Assembly: GCF_029213205.1 (NCBI RefSeq)
Contig: NZ_JARGNH010000001.1
Span: 1-64,000, forward strand
Source: Pseudooceanicola sp.
GTDB taxonomy: Bacteria > Pseudomonadota > Alphaproteobacteria > Rhodobacterales > Rhodobacteraceae
Direction: 5' to 3'
Length of the DNA: 64,000 nucleotides
Part shown: positions 42,274 through 51,013 of the stretch, in pieces
Layout: each line of letters opens with the position of its first letter
Position numbering within the stretch: the first letter of the stretch is position 1
Made by a program: the position numbers and the translations under genes
The notes under the pieces: generated by a model
Databases searched by the model: none
Told to the model about the DNA's origin: nothing
The model's input: only the letters and a program-made list of their open reading frames with translations

Positions 42274-43548
42274 ATGAAGGATATCACCGATCCAGGGCTG
42301 GACGCCGCCCGGGAGGAGGCGTGGAACGCGCCGCTGAAAAACCTGAACGTGGCCGTGCGCGAGCGATTCGTGAACGATACCATGTGGCCATATTTCGAAC
42401 GGCTGCGTGCCGAATCGCCGGTGCATTGGTGCGATACCGGTGATTTTGTGCCGCATTGGTCGATCACGCGCTACAAGGATATCATCGCGGTCGACAGCGA
42501 TCATCAGACTTTTTCAAGTGCTGAAGGCATTACGCTTCAGACGCCCGACAGCTTGGATTTCATCCGCAATCGGCGCCCGTCCAAGAACAGCTTCATCGCG
42601 ATGGACCCGCCCGAGCATGATGTGCAGCGCAAGTCGGTTAGCCCGGCGGTCGCGCCGACCAACCTGGCCCGGCTTGAGCCATTGCTGCGCGAACGCGCGC
42701 AGGTCCTGCTGGACAGCCTGCCGATTGGCGAGGAGTTCGACTGGGTCGACCGGGTGAGCAAAGAATACACCTCGATGACCCTGGCGACCCTGTTTGATTT
42801 CCCGTTCGAAGATCGCCGGATGCTGCCCTACTGGTCTGACATCTTTACCAATGTGCCGGGCCATGGGCCGGTCACCAGCTGGGACCAGAAGCTGGAGGAA
42901 TCCAAGAATTGTTTCGCGCGATTCACCGAGCTCTGGAACGAGCGGGTGAACAAGGAGCCGGGCGGCGATCTGATCTCGATGCTGGCGCATGGCGAAACCA
43001 CCCGCCACATGACCATGGAGGAATACCACGGCAACGTCGGCCTGCTGATCGTTGGCGGCAATGACACCACGCGCAACACGCTGTCCGGGTCGGTCTATGC
43101 GCTGAACAAGCATCCCGAGCAATATGACAAGCTGCGCGCCGACCCGTCGCTGATCACGCCAATGGTCAGCGAAACCATTCGCTGGCAGACGCCGCTGGCG
43201 CATATGGCCCGTGTCGCGACCAAGGATGTCGAGATGCACGGCAAGACCATCCGCAAGGGTGACTGGGTGGTGATGTGGTATGCCTCGGGCAACCGGGACG
43301 AGACCCAGATCGAAAATCCGAACGAATACATCATCGACCGGGCACGCCCGCGCAACCACCTGTCGTTCGGCTTTGGCATCCACCGCTGCGTGGGCAACCG
43401 CCTTGCGGAACTGCAACTGACGATCCTGTGGGAGGAGATCCTCAAACGGTTCCCCCGGATCGAACTTCTGCGCGAACCGGAGCGGACCTATTCGGTCTTC
43501 GTCAAGGGGTACGAGACCCTGCCAGTGATGATTCCAGCGCGTTACTGA
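42274..43548 (+). CDS. Cytochrome P450, CYP153-like alkane/fatty-acid terminal hydroxylase
   Basis: This is a 424-residue soluble P450. The oxygen-binding helix reads LLIVGGNDTTRNTLSG, where GGNDTTRN is a hallmark of CYP153. ExxR is in SETIRWQTPL, and the haem loop is FGFGIHRCVGNRLAEL. CYP153 enzymes hydroxylate medium-chain alkanes and related chains at the end carbon. I chose ATG 42274 because GGAGGAG (42261-42267) is 6 bases upstream; an ATG at 42268 abuts it. A hairpin with a T-rich tail follows, then a TRAP binding protein. Confidence 0.87.
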   Translation: MKDITDPGLDAAREEAWNAPLKNLNVAVRERFVNDTMWPYFERLRAESPVHWCDTGDFVPHWSITRYKDIIAVDSDHQTFSSAEGITLQTPDSLDFIRNRRPSKNSFIAMDPPEHDVQRKSVSPAVAPTNLARLEPLLRERAQVLLDSLPIGEEFDWVDRVSKEYTSMTLATLFDFPFEDRRMLPYWSDIFTNVPGHGPVTSWDQKLEESKNCFARFTELWNERVNKEPGGDLISMLAHGETTRHMTMEEYHGNVGLLIVGGNDTTRNTLSGSVYALNKHPEQYDKLRADPSLITPMVSETIRWQTPLAHMARVATKDVEMHGKTIRKGDWVVMWYASGNRDETQIENPNEYIIDRARPRNHLSFGFGIHRCVGNRLAELQLTILWEEILKRFPRIELLREPERTYSVFVKGYETLPVMIPARY

Positions 43549-43574
43549 CGACAGGCTTCTAGCGAAGCTTGCAG

Positions 43575-43608
43575 CCCGTTTGGCTCACCTGCCAGACGGG
43601 TTTAATTT
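43575..43608 (+). terminator. Terminator between CYP153-like gene and TRAP binding-protein gene
   Basis: CCCGTTTGGC (43575-43584) pairs with GCCAGACGGG (43591-43600) with one wobble, followed by TTTAATTT. It separates the P450 transcript from the binding-protein gene 37 bases on. Confidence 0.65.
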
Positions 43609-43637
43609 GCGACACCAGAGAACTTGGAGGAGAACTC

Positions 43638-44735
43638 ATGAAAACTGGATTGATAACCGCGGTGACAGCCGCTCTTTGCCTGGGCCTGACCGGCCCATCT
43701 ATGGCGCGTGAAATAACCGTCGGGGCCTATACCGCGCCCGGCAGTACGCCGAACGCGAAAGGGCTGTTTCCCGGTTCCAAACGAATCACCGAAGCGACCA
43801 ATGGCGAATTGACTTTCGAAATCTTCACCGGCGGTGCCATGGGCGGACCAAAGGAGCTTTTGGGCAACATCGGCAGCGGCATCCTCGATGCAGGCTCGGT
43901 CGTGGTGGTCTACGTCAAGTCCGCGCTGCCAACGACGGACATGCTGGCTTCGCTGATGGTGCTGCGCGACGACACCAAGGCAACAGTCGCTGCGATGAAC
44001 GAGATGCAGCTGCTGCATTGCCCGGAATGCAAAGCCGAGCTGGAAAGAAACAATGTGGTCGGCCTGTCCTGGACCGGGATCGCCACAGTGCACATGATTT
44101 GCCGTGATCCGGTCAAGAACTTGGAAGAATTGAGGCGCCAGAAGGTCATTGCGCCGTCGGGCTGGGGCATTGCCGTCAAAGGCCTTGGTGCCACCCCGAT
44201 CTCGATCACCACGGCAGAAATGTATGAGGCGATGCAACGCGGTCAGGCCGATTGCGCTGTCGGCTCCCCCGCCTGGCTGGACACCTACAACCTCAAGGAT
44301 TTCTCCAAGGAACTCTGGTCCAACCCGCTCGGTTCCTACTTCGGGGTGATGAACTGGACCTTCAACCGCGACGTCTGGAACGATCTGACGGACATGGAGA
44401 AAAAGGCCTTTACCGACAACCTCGCGCAGCAGGTCGGTGATGTCACCTGGGGCTATGAAGAGGACAACAACAACGCGATCGCGACCTATGTGGCGGCCAA
44501 CGGGCCGATGACCGACCCGGACCAGGCCTTTCTGGACGCCTGGGCCGAACAGCAGGAAAAGGCCGTGGCCACCGCGATCGAAAAGGGCAAGTCTGCCGGC
44601 ATCCCCAATGCCGAGAAAAACGTGACCACCTACATTGGTCTGGTTGCGAAATGGATGAAGATCATCGAAGAGAGCGATGGTTCGAAAGAAGCCTATGTCG
44701 AGGCGCTTCAGCGCGAGATTTTCGACAAAATGTGA
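43638..44735 (+). CDS. Orphan TRAP-type substrate-binding protein
   Basis: This is a 365-residue periplasmic receptor of the DctP family. The signal peptide is MKTGLITAVTAALCLGLTGPSMA, cut before REITVGAY. Family features include GGAMGGPKELLGNIGSGILD near 70 and APSGWGIAVKGLGATPISIT near 175. The CPECKAE segment gives a CxxC pair that is unusual in this family, with a third Cys in MICRD. ATG 43638 has GGAGGAG upstream. No dctQ/dctM genes accompany it, so it either uses a distant permease or serves another role. The ligand is unknown; the P450 context hints at an organic acid. Confidence 0.82.
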   Translation: MKTGLITAVTAALCLGLTGPSMAREITVGAYTAPGSTPNAKGLFPGSKRITEATNGELTFEIFTGGAMGGPKELLGNIGSGILDAGSVVVVYVKSALPTTDMLASLMVLRDDTKATVAAMNEMQLLHCPECKAELERNNVVGLSWTGIATVHMICRDPVKNLEELRRQKVIAPSGWGIAVKGLGATPISITTAEMYEAMQRGQADCAVGSPAWLDTYNLKDFSKELWSNPLGSYFGVMNWTFNRDVWNDLTDMEKKAFTDNLAQQVGDVTWGYEEDNNNAIATYVAANGPMTDPDQAFLDAWAEQQEKAVATAIEKGKSAGIPNAEKNVTTYIGLVAKWMKIIEESDGSKEAYVEALQREIFDKM

Positions 44736-44743
44736 ATGATTTT

Positions 44744-44771
44744 CGCGGAACCGGCCACGGTCGGTTCCGCG
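44744..44771 (+). terminator. Hairpin after the orphan TRAP receptor gene
   Basis: CGCGGAACCG (44744-44753) pairs perfectly with CGGTTCCGCG (44762-44771), 8 bases after the stop. There is no T tract, so termination would be imperfect. It also lies downstream of the convergent gpgS. Confidence 0.5.
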
Positions 44772-44828
44772 ATCATCCAGACGGCAATCGTCCAGCCAAC
44801 GATTGCTCAGCCAGCGCGCCGCGCTGCC

Positions 44829-46049
44829 TCAGCCGAATTCCACCAGATCGGCGGCCACCGCTTTCAACATGTCGGGCATCAGATCGGGATCGGCGGAATG
44901 CACCCGGTTCCAGGTCGGGATGAACGGGGTCTCGGCGGGGTTGTCGAGGAACAACTGCCCAGCGGCGATGATGTTTTCGGCAAACATCTCGATCGCCGCC
45001 TCTTCCTGATGGCGGTCGACCGCCAGACCGTTCATCCGGGCATCGTTGTAATAGCTGTCGAGCAAATCCAACGCCGAGCGGTAATAGGTCGCCTTGAGGG
45101 TGCGAAACACCTCTTCGTTGAACACCGTGCCATCGGCGGCCAGCTTGCGAAACACCGCCTTGCAGATGTCGATCGACATGCGCGACAGGCCGGTCGATTT
45201 GTCTTCGGGCGACAGCGCCTGATGCTTGTGATCATAGGCATCGGCAATCTCGACCTGGCAGACCGATTTCGGCGCGAAATTGCGCCAGGCTTCGGACAGG
45301 ACACCGATTTCCAGGCCCCAGTCAGACGGGATGCGCAGGTCCGGCAAAACATTGGTGCGCAAGGCAAATTCGCCAGACAATGGATAGCGAAAGGCGCGCA
45401 GAAAATCGAGGTAGTCGCGATCGCCGATCACCCGTTTCAGTGCAATCAGCAGCGGTGAAACCAGCATCCGGCTGACCCGGCCATTGATCTTGCCACCGCC
45501 GATCCGGGCGTAATAGCCCTTGGCCATTTGATAGGGAAAATTCGGGTTCGCCACCGGGTAGACCAGCCGCGCCAGCAGCTCGCGGTCATAGGTGACAATG
45601 TCGCAATCATGGATCGCCACCACCGCCGAATCCGCGCAGGCGATCAGAAAGCCGAGGCAGGACCAGACGTTCTTGCCCTTGCCGGGCTCGGAGGGGGCCA
45701 GCCCCAGCTCTTGCAGCCGCGTCTGGATCGCCGTCATCCGTGGGCTGTCGTTCCAGATCACCACATGGTTCTGCGGCAGCTTGGCGAAAAAGCCGCGCGC
45801 GTGCCGGTATTGCGCCTCATCGGCGCGGTCCAGCCCGATGATGATCCGGTGCAGATAGGGCACCTGGGCCAGCTCATCGACGATATGCGGCAGGGCGTCA
45901 CCCTCAAGCTCGGAATAAAGCGAGGGCAGGATCAGCGAGATTTTGCGGGACGAGGCGAAATTGACCAGATCGCGGCTCAGGTCTTCGGCGGTCTGGGTTC
46001 TGAGATTGTGGAGGGTGGCGATATTGCCGTTCTGATGAAAATCCGCCAA
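44829..46049 (-). CDS. gpgS: Glucosyl-3-phosphoglycerate synthase
   Basis: The 406-residue GT81-type glycosyltransferase transfers glucose from a nucleotide-glucose to 3-phosphoglycerate, the first step to glucosylglycerate. The N-terminus has KISLILPSLYSELEGDALPHIVDEL. The metal-binding acidic motif is in VAIHDCDIVTYDRELLARLVYPV near 145-165. FPYQMAKGYYARI and GEFALRTNVL also fit GpgS. The start is a TTG at 46049 with AGGAG six bases upstream; there is no early in-frame ATG. The phosphatase gene lies 13 bases upstream, so the two form an operon read leftward. Confidence 0.85.
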   Translation of the reverse strand: MADFHQNGNIATLHNLRTQTAEDLSRDLVNFASSRKISLILPSLYSELEGDALPHIVDELAQVPYLHRIIIGLDRADEAQYRHARGFFAKLPQNHVVIWNDSPRMTAIQTRLQELGLAPSEPGKGKNVWSCLGFLIACADSAVVAIHDCDIVTYDRELLARLVYPVANPNFPYQMAKGYYARIGGGKINGRVSRMLVSPLLIALKRVIGDRDYLDFLRAFRYPLSGEFALRTNVLPDLRIPSDWGLEIGVLSEAWRNFAPKSVCQVEIADAYDHKHQALSPEDKSTGLSRMSIDICKAVFRKLAADGTVFNEEVFRTLKATYYRSALDLLDSYYNDARMNGLAVDRHQEEAAIEMFAENIIAAGQLFLDNPAETPFIPTWNRVHSADPDLMPDMLKAVAADLVEFG

Positions 46050-46062
46050 GAAACTCTCCTGT

Positions 46063-46875
46063 TCAGCTGCCGGTCGCGCCGGTCAGTTCAGATGTTAGCG
46101 CCAGCATCGCCGTGTTCCAACCCGCCGGACCCGGATTCTCGCTCCGTCTGATGCGGGCGCTGTGTTCTCCGGCCAAAATGGGCAATTCGGCGCCGTTTGG
46201 GTTCGGGATGATCACCCCATAGTCGGCCTGGTTCAGCATATCGACGTCATTTGGCGCATCGCCGAGCGCCACCGCCAGCGGCCGGGGGCCGCCCACCACG
46301 GTGTAGCGGCTGAGCAGGGCGTCCATGTGATCGGCCTTGGTGGCGCCAAAGGACAGGGTCAGGAACCGGCCGCCGCGCCGGGCCGTCACCCCGGCAGCGG
46401 CGAGGGCGGCGACAAATGCGTCGCGCGCGTCCCTGGTGCCGGTGAACAGGCCAGGTTCCGAGAATTGCCGGGCCTTGGCCAGGGCGGCCCGCTCGGGCGG
46501 CAGGCCGGTTTGCAGAGCGACCTCGTCCACGTCCCAATCGCCAAAGCCGAAGAAATGGTTGCGCAGCCGTGGGTCCAGCGTCGCGATCAGCGCGCGCAGG
46601 CGCGGGTAATCGCCACTTTCGGCGTCTGTCGCGACGCCGGCACCGGCTTCAAGCAGCCCGGCGCCATTTTCGACAATGGCGGGCACATGGGTCAGCCTGA
46701 GATCGGCGCGGATTGTGACAATTTCTGCTGCGGTTTTCGACGAGGCCAGCACCACCGGCACCCCAAGGCCGCGCAACCGGGACAGGGCGGGCAGGGCCGG
46801 CAGCCAACCGTAATCGGCATGGTCCAGCAGGGTGCCGTCGAGATCGGTGAAAACGACGAATGGCGGTCTGCTCAT
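46063..46875 (-). CDS. gpgP: HAD-type glucosyl-/mannosyl-3-phosphoglycerate phosphatase
   Basis: This is a 270-residue haloacid-dehalogenase phosphatase of the mannosyl-3-phosphoglycerate phosphatase subfamily. The nucleophile motif is VVFTDLDGTLLDHADY (residues 8-23), motif II lies in PVVLASSKTAAEIV, and the C-terminal metal motif is ALGDAPNDVDMLNQADYGV near 215. It removes phosphate from the GpgS product to give glucosylglycerate, a compatible solute made under salt stress or nitrogen limitation. It is first in the gpgP-gpgS operon and divergent from tRNA-Val. Confidence 0.85.
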   Translation of the reverse strand: MSRPPFVVFTDLDGTLLDHADYGWLPALPALSRLRGLGVPVVLASSKTAAEIVTIRADLRLTHVPAIVENGAGLLEAGAGVATDAESGDYPRLRALIATLDPRLRNHFFGFGDWDVDEVALQTGLPPERAALAKARQFSEPGLFTGTRDARDAFVAALAAAGVTARRGGRFLTLSFGATKADHMDALLSRYTVVGGPRPLAVALGDAPNDVDMLNQADYGVIIPNPNGAELPILAGEHSARIRRSENPGPAGWNTAMLALTSELTGATGS

Positions 46876-46921
46876 CTGGCCTCTTGCCTCGGTCTCTGGC
46901 TTTGCGATAGACCCGCCGGGC

Positions 46922-46997
<76 letters not shown>

Positions 46998-47081
46998 TTT
47001 CCCGTTACCGAGCCATCTGGCGCGGGCCCGCGCGGTCCGGTTTCGATGCACGCTTGCGATCCGGTCCGGTAAGGTGTCACC

Positions 47082-48326
47082 ATGACTGCGGTCCAGCAAG
47101 GTGCCACGATGACCAGCGATTCCGCCACCTCCACCCGGCAGCGCGCGATTCCCCGCGGGATTTGGGCGCTCGGCTTTGTGTCGTTGCTGATGGATGTGTC
47201 CTCCGAACTGATCCATGCGTTGTTGCCGGTCTATCTGGTGACAGTGATGGGGGTCTCGATGATCACCGTCGGCGTCATCGAAGGCATCGCCGAGGCCACG
47301 GCCTCGATCGTCAAGGTTTTCTCGGGGGCGTTGTCGGATTGGCTGGGCAGACGCAAGCTGCTGGCGGTGATCGGCTATGGGCTGGCGGCGCTGACCAAGC
47401 CGATCTTTCCGCTGGCCGGATCCGTTGGCTGGCTGATCGCGGCGCGGTTCATCGACCGGATCGGCAAGGGCATTCGCGGCGCGCCGCGTGACGCGCTGAT
47501 TGCCGATATCGCCCCCCCGGATCTGCGCGGGGCCAGTTTCGGGTTGCGGCAATCGCTGGACACCGTCGGTGCATTCCTCGGGCCGCTGCTGGCGATCGCG
47601 CTGATGTGGCTGACGGCGAACCATTTTCAGACCGTGTTCTGGGTCGCGGTTCTGCCGGCCTTTCTGGCGGTGGCGCTGCTGGTGTTTGTGGTCCGCGAAC
47701 CGCCGCGTCCGGCCGGGCTGCGCCAGGTGCGGTTTCCGCTGAGCCTGGCAGAGTTGCGGCGCCTTAGCCCCGCCTATTGGCTGGTGGTCGCGGTCGCGAC
47801 GACCTTCACCCTGGCCCGGTTCAGCGAGGCGTTTCTGATCCTTCGGGCACGGGGCACCGGCCTGCCCCTGGTGCTGGTGCCGCTGGTGCTGGTGGTAATG
47901 AACGCGGTCTATGCCTTGGCCGCTTACCCGGCGGGCGCGCTGTCGGACCGGGCCAATCGACTGACCGTGCTGATCATCGGCTTTACCCTGCTGATCGGCG
48001 CTGATCTGGTGCTGGCCTATGCGCCGGGGCTGACCGGCGTCGCCATCGGTGTCGCGCTCTGGGGGCTGCATATGGGCCTGACGCAGGGTTTGCTGACCAC
48101 GCTGGTCGCCGACACCGCGCCGCCAGAGCTGCGCGGCACCGCCTATGGTCTGTTCAACCTCGCGTCCGGCGTAGCCCTGTTGGCGGCCAGTGTTCTGGCC
48201 GGGGTCTTGTGGGAGGGTTTTGGCCCCCGCGCGACCTTCCTGGCGGGGGCCGGCATCACCGCCGCGGCGCTGATCGGCTTGGGCATGGTGCGGCTGCGTC
48301 TGCCCGGCCTCGGGAAAACGCGGTAA
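47082..48326 (+). CDS. MFS transporter
   Basis: This is a 414-residue inner-membrane transporter with about twelve hydrophobic segments. The loop 2-3 motif is GALSDWLGRRKLLAVIGY, repeated in the second half as GALSDRANRLTVLIIG, as expected for the major facilitator fold. IDRIGKGIRGAPRDALIAD near 125-143 is a motif seen in a subgroup of predicted drug or metabolite exporters. Starts at 47082 and 47109 each have an AAGGTG-like site and cannot be separated. The substrate is unknown. Its 3' end abuts the crotonase remnant on the other strand. Confidence 0.85.
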   Translation: MTAVQQGATMTSDSATSTRQRAIPRGIWALGFVSLLMDVSSELIHALLPVYLVTVMGVSMITVGVIEGIAEATASIVKVFSGALSDWLGRRKLLAVIGYGLAALTKPIFPLAGSVGWLIAARFIDRIGKGIRGAPRDALIADIAPPDLRGASFGLRQSLDTVGAFLGPLLAIALMWLTANHFQTVFWVAVLPAFLAVALLVFVVREPPRPAGLRQVRFPLSLAELRRLSPAYWLVVAVATTFTLARFSEAFLILRARGTGLPLVLVPLVLVVMNAVYALAAYPAGALSDRANRLTVLIIGFTLLIGADLVLAYAPGLTGVAIGVALWGLHMGLTQGLLTTLVADTAPPELRGTAYGLFNLASGVALLAASVLAGVLWEGFGPRATFLAGAGITAAALIGLGMVRLRLPGLGKTR

Positions 48327-48329
48327 ACA

Positions 48330-48615
48330 CGACGCCGGGCGGTGGCGGCGATGGTTTCGGCAGAGGCGCGGGTGACGGCCCTGAGGTCACCCGGCGGCCC
48401 GAGATCATCATGGTCTTGGCGAGGCCCGGCCCGACCGGATCGACCAGGGATTTCAGCCGACTGATCGCGTTCAGCCTGGTCGGGTTGTCGAGCACCAGCC
48501 AGCCAATCGTTCCTTCCGTGACGCAATAGGCGCGGTCATCGCGACCCCAGTATCCATTTGATTGGTCTTTGGATGTCTGTTGGTCAGCGATGCCGCGATA
48601 GGCCGTGCCCGGCAA
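48330..48615 (-). pseudogene. Remnant of an enoyl-CoA hydratase gene
   Basis: In one minus-strand frame GTIGWLVLDNPTRLNAISR (near 48465-48525) is the start of a crotonase. It jumps directly to SLVDPVGPGLAKTMMISGRR, which belongs about 120 residues later in the family. In another frame GDLRAVTRASAETIAATARR follows, the next crotonase segment. The gene has thus lost its middle, suffered a frameshift and been cut off at the MFS gene. It sits directly upstream, in the same strand sense, of nothing functional, and downstream of the acyl-CoA synthetase gene (48619-50757), its likely former partner. Confidence 0.65.
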
Positions 48616-48618
48616 GGA

Positions 48619-50757
48619 TCAGTCCTTTGGAATGATCAGTGCATCCACCGCGCAGAGCCGGTCCGGAGTGGCAATCACCGGGTTGATGTCAAGTTCGGCG
48701 ATCCAGTCCCGACCGCGTGCCAGCACCTCCGAGACCGTGACCACCAGATCGACCAGGGCATCGACATCGACCGGCGGCGCACCACGCCAGCCGTCAAGCA
48801 GCGGGCGCATCCGCAGGCTATCCAGCATTGCCCGCGCCTCGGCCTTGTTGACCGGGGCCAGGGCGGTGGCGCTGTCCTGCAAGAGCTCGGCCATGATGCC
48901 GCCAGCGCCGACGGTGACCACCGGGCCGAACACCGGGTCGTTGACGCCGCCGATCAGCACCTCGATCCCGTCGGGGATCATTTCCTGCACCAGCACCCCT
49001 TCAAACGCCAGCCCGGGCAGGGCGCGGGATTGCGCCAACTCCAGCTCGGCCCAGGCGGTTTGCATCGCGGCGGCGTCGCAGATGTTCAACCGCACGCCAC
49101 CGGCTTCGGTCTTGTGGGCGATCCGCGGCGTGGCCAGCTTGACCGCGACCGGACCGGCGATCTCGGCCTGCGCCGCCTGGGCGGCGGCGAGAGTCATCGC
49201 CACCACCTCACGCGGCACCGGCAGGCCCTCGGCGGCGAGCAGGGTGCGGCTGGCAGCCTCGCTGAGGGGGCCGTCAGGGCGCGGCAGGGCCGGGCTGTCG
49301 CTGGCCGCTTCCTGCGCCGCACCGGGGCCGGGCAACCAGGCGGCCAGCGCCTGCATCGCCTGGTCCATCGACTGGAACAGCGCCACGCGGGGGTCGGTTT
49401 CGGCGATCAACGCCGCCGGGGCGGTGCCCCATTCGACCATCCAGATCAGTCCGATTGCAGTGTCGGGATGCGCCTCGGCCAGCGCTGCGATGCCACGCAC
49501 CCGGTTTTCCGTCGAGCCCGGGACCATGGCCGGCGTGGCGATCAGCAGGGCCCCGATCCCGGCATCATCGAGAAACGCGGTGGCGCTGTCGTCGAACAGG
49601 GTCTTGTTGCCCAACGTCATGCCGGTGATGTCGCAGGGATTGGCCGGGGTTACGAAATCCGGCATCGCATCGCGCAGCCGTTGCCAGGTGGTGCCGGTGG
49701 GTTCGGGCAGGGGCACCCCCGCCGCTTCGGCCTTGGAGGCGGCGATCACGCAGGCCCCGCCCGAGGTCGACATCACCGCCGCGCCCGGGCCTTTGGGGGT
49801 CTTTGGCGCCTTGGCCAGGAACGCAGCGGTGGGGCAGAGATCCTCGATCCGGTGCACGATGACAAAGCCCGCCCGTGCCATGGCGGCCGCGACAATGGCG
49901 TCGTTGTTGGCCAGCGCCCCGGTATGCGAAGCGGCGGTGCGCTTGGCGCTTTGGCCGGTGGCGGCGTTATAGGCGACGATGCGCTTGCCCGCGCGCCTTG
50001 CCTTGTCGCCCGCCGCCAGCATCCGGGCGCCGTCCGAGACCCCCTCGAACAGCAGCACGATGACCTCGGTTTCCGGGTCGTCGCAGAGGTATGAGACAAA
50101 ATCCCAGACATCGACATCGCTGGAATTGCCCGCCGACAGCAAATAGGTGAACCCCATGCCGCGATTGGGCAATTCGCGGAACGCGTCGCGCAGCGCGCCG
50201 CTTTGCGACACCACCCCGACCTTGCCGGGCAGCGGCGGCACCTCGGGATAGCCGGGCGCAAACGACACCGCCAGGCGGCTGGGGTGATGCACAAAGCCCA
50301 TGCAATTCGGCCCGATCAGCGGCAGGCCCAGGTCTTGGGCCTGCGCCGCCAGCGCCGCCTGATCGGCCAGCCCCTCGGCGGAGCCGGTTTCGCCATAACC
50401 CGAGGCATAGACCACAACCCCGCCCGCCCCGGCGGCGGCGCACTCGTCCATCAACCCGGTGACACTGGCGCGCGGGGTGCAGATCGCCACGCAATCGGGG
50501 GCACCCGGCAGATCGGCGAGGTTGCGGAACCCGGGCCGCCCGAACACGCTGTCGCCCCTGGGATTGATCGCCCAGACATCGCCCTCATAGGCCGACATAT
50601 TCTTGATGGTTAGCCCGCCGAAATTGCCTTCGCGTTCCGAAGCGCCGACAATGGCCAGACTTTGCGGATGCAACAGCCGCCGCAACTCAGCGGCGCCATA
50701 GAGTGGGCGATTCATTGGCAGGGTTCCGGCTGGCGCCGGGGTCGTGGCTGATGTCAT
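48619..50757 (-). CDS. NDP-forming acyl-CoA synthetase (acetate--CoA ligase family)
   Basis: This is a 712-residue single-chain enzyme. It has an N-terminal CoA-binding Rossmann domain (LAIVGASEREGNFGGLTIKN near 34-53), a succinyl-CoA-synthetase-like ligase domain with the phosphohistidine region TAASHTGALANNDAI near 270, and a C-terminal ATP-grasp domain (PVAVKLATPRIAHKTEAGGV, VGAGGIMAELLQDSA). It interconverts an acyl-CoA plus ADP and phosphate with acid plus ATP; the acyl group is unknown. Start codons at 50757 and 50715 (MNRPLYGAAELR) are both possible. The crotonase remnant just downstream suggests an earlier two-gene catabolic unit. Confidence 0.85.
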   Translation of the reverse strand: MTSATTPAPAGTLPMNRPLYGAAELRRLLHPQSLAIVGASEREGNFGGLTIKNMSAYEGDVWAINPRGDSVFGRPGFRNLADLPGAPDCVAICTPRASVTGLMDECAAAGAGGVVVYASGYGETGSAEGLADQAALAAQAQDLGLPLIGPNCMGFVHHPSRLAVSFAPGYPEVPPLPGKVGVVSQSGALRDAFRELPNRGMGFTYLLSAGNSSDVDVWDFVSYLCDDPETEVIVLLFEGVSDGARMLAAGDKARRAGKRIVAYNAATGQSAKRTAASHTGALANNDAIVAAAMARAGFVIVHRIEDLCPTAAFLAKAPKTPKGPGAAVMSTSGGACVIAASKAEAAGVPLPEPTGTTWQRLRDAMPDFVTPANPCDITGMTLGNKTLFDDSATAFLDDAGIGALLIATPAMVPGSTENRVRGIAALAEAHPDTAIGLIWMVEWGTAPAALIAETDPRVALFQSMDQAMQALAAWLPGPGAAQEAASDSPALPRPDGPLSEAASRTLLAAEGLPVPREVVAMTLAAAQAAQAEIAGPVAVKLATPRIAHKTEAGGVRLNICDAAAMQTAWAELELAQSRALPGLAFEGVLVQEMIPDGIEVLIGGVNDPVFGPVVTVGAGGIMAELLQDSATALAPVNKAEARAMLDSLRMRPLLDGWRGAPPVDVDALVDLVVTVSEVLARGRDWIAELDINPVIATPDRLCAVDALIIPKD

Positions 50758-51013
50758 TTGTGATCCTCCTGGCCGGGCAGGTTAGCGGCGCGGTGCGATT
50801 TTGCAATTCGGCGGCCCCAGTTTGCATATCCTTGAGAGAACAGAGCGCGGCAGGCAGGCGGCGTCGCGGATCCGGCTGGATGAGCTGCTCAGAGCCGCGG
50901 GGATGAGCGCCCAACCCTTGGGCGGAATATGGGATCGGGAAAGGTGGAACCGGTTCCGTAGTTGCTGCGCTGCAACATCACAGGCATGATGGCCGCAACA
51001 GGAGCGCGCAATC

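Noticed and set aside
48562-50094. A 510-codon plus-strand frame opposite the acyl-CoA synthetase
   Set aside because: Shadow frame. The minus-strand gene has intact CoA-binding and ATP-grasp motifs.
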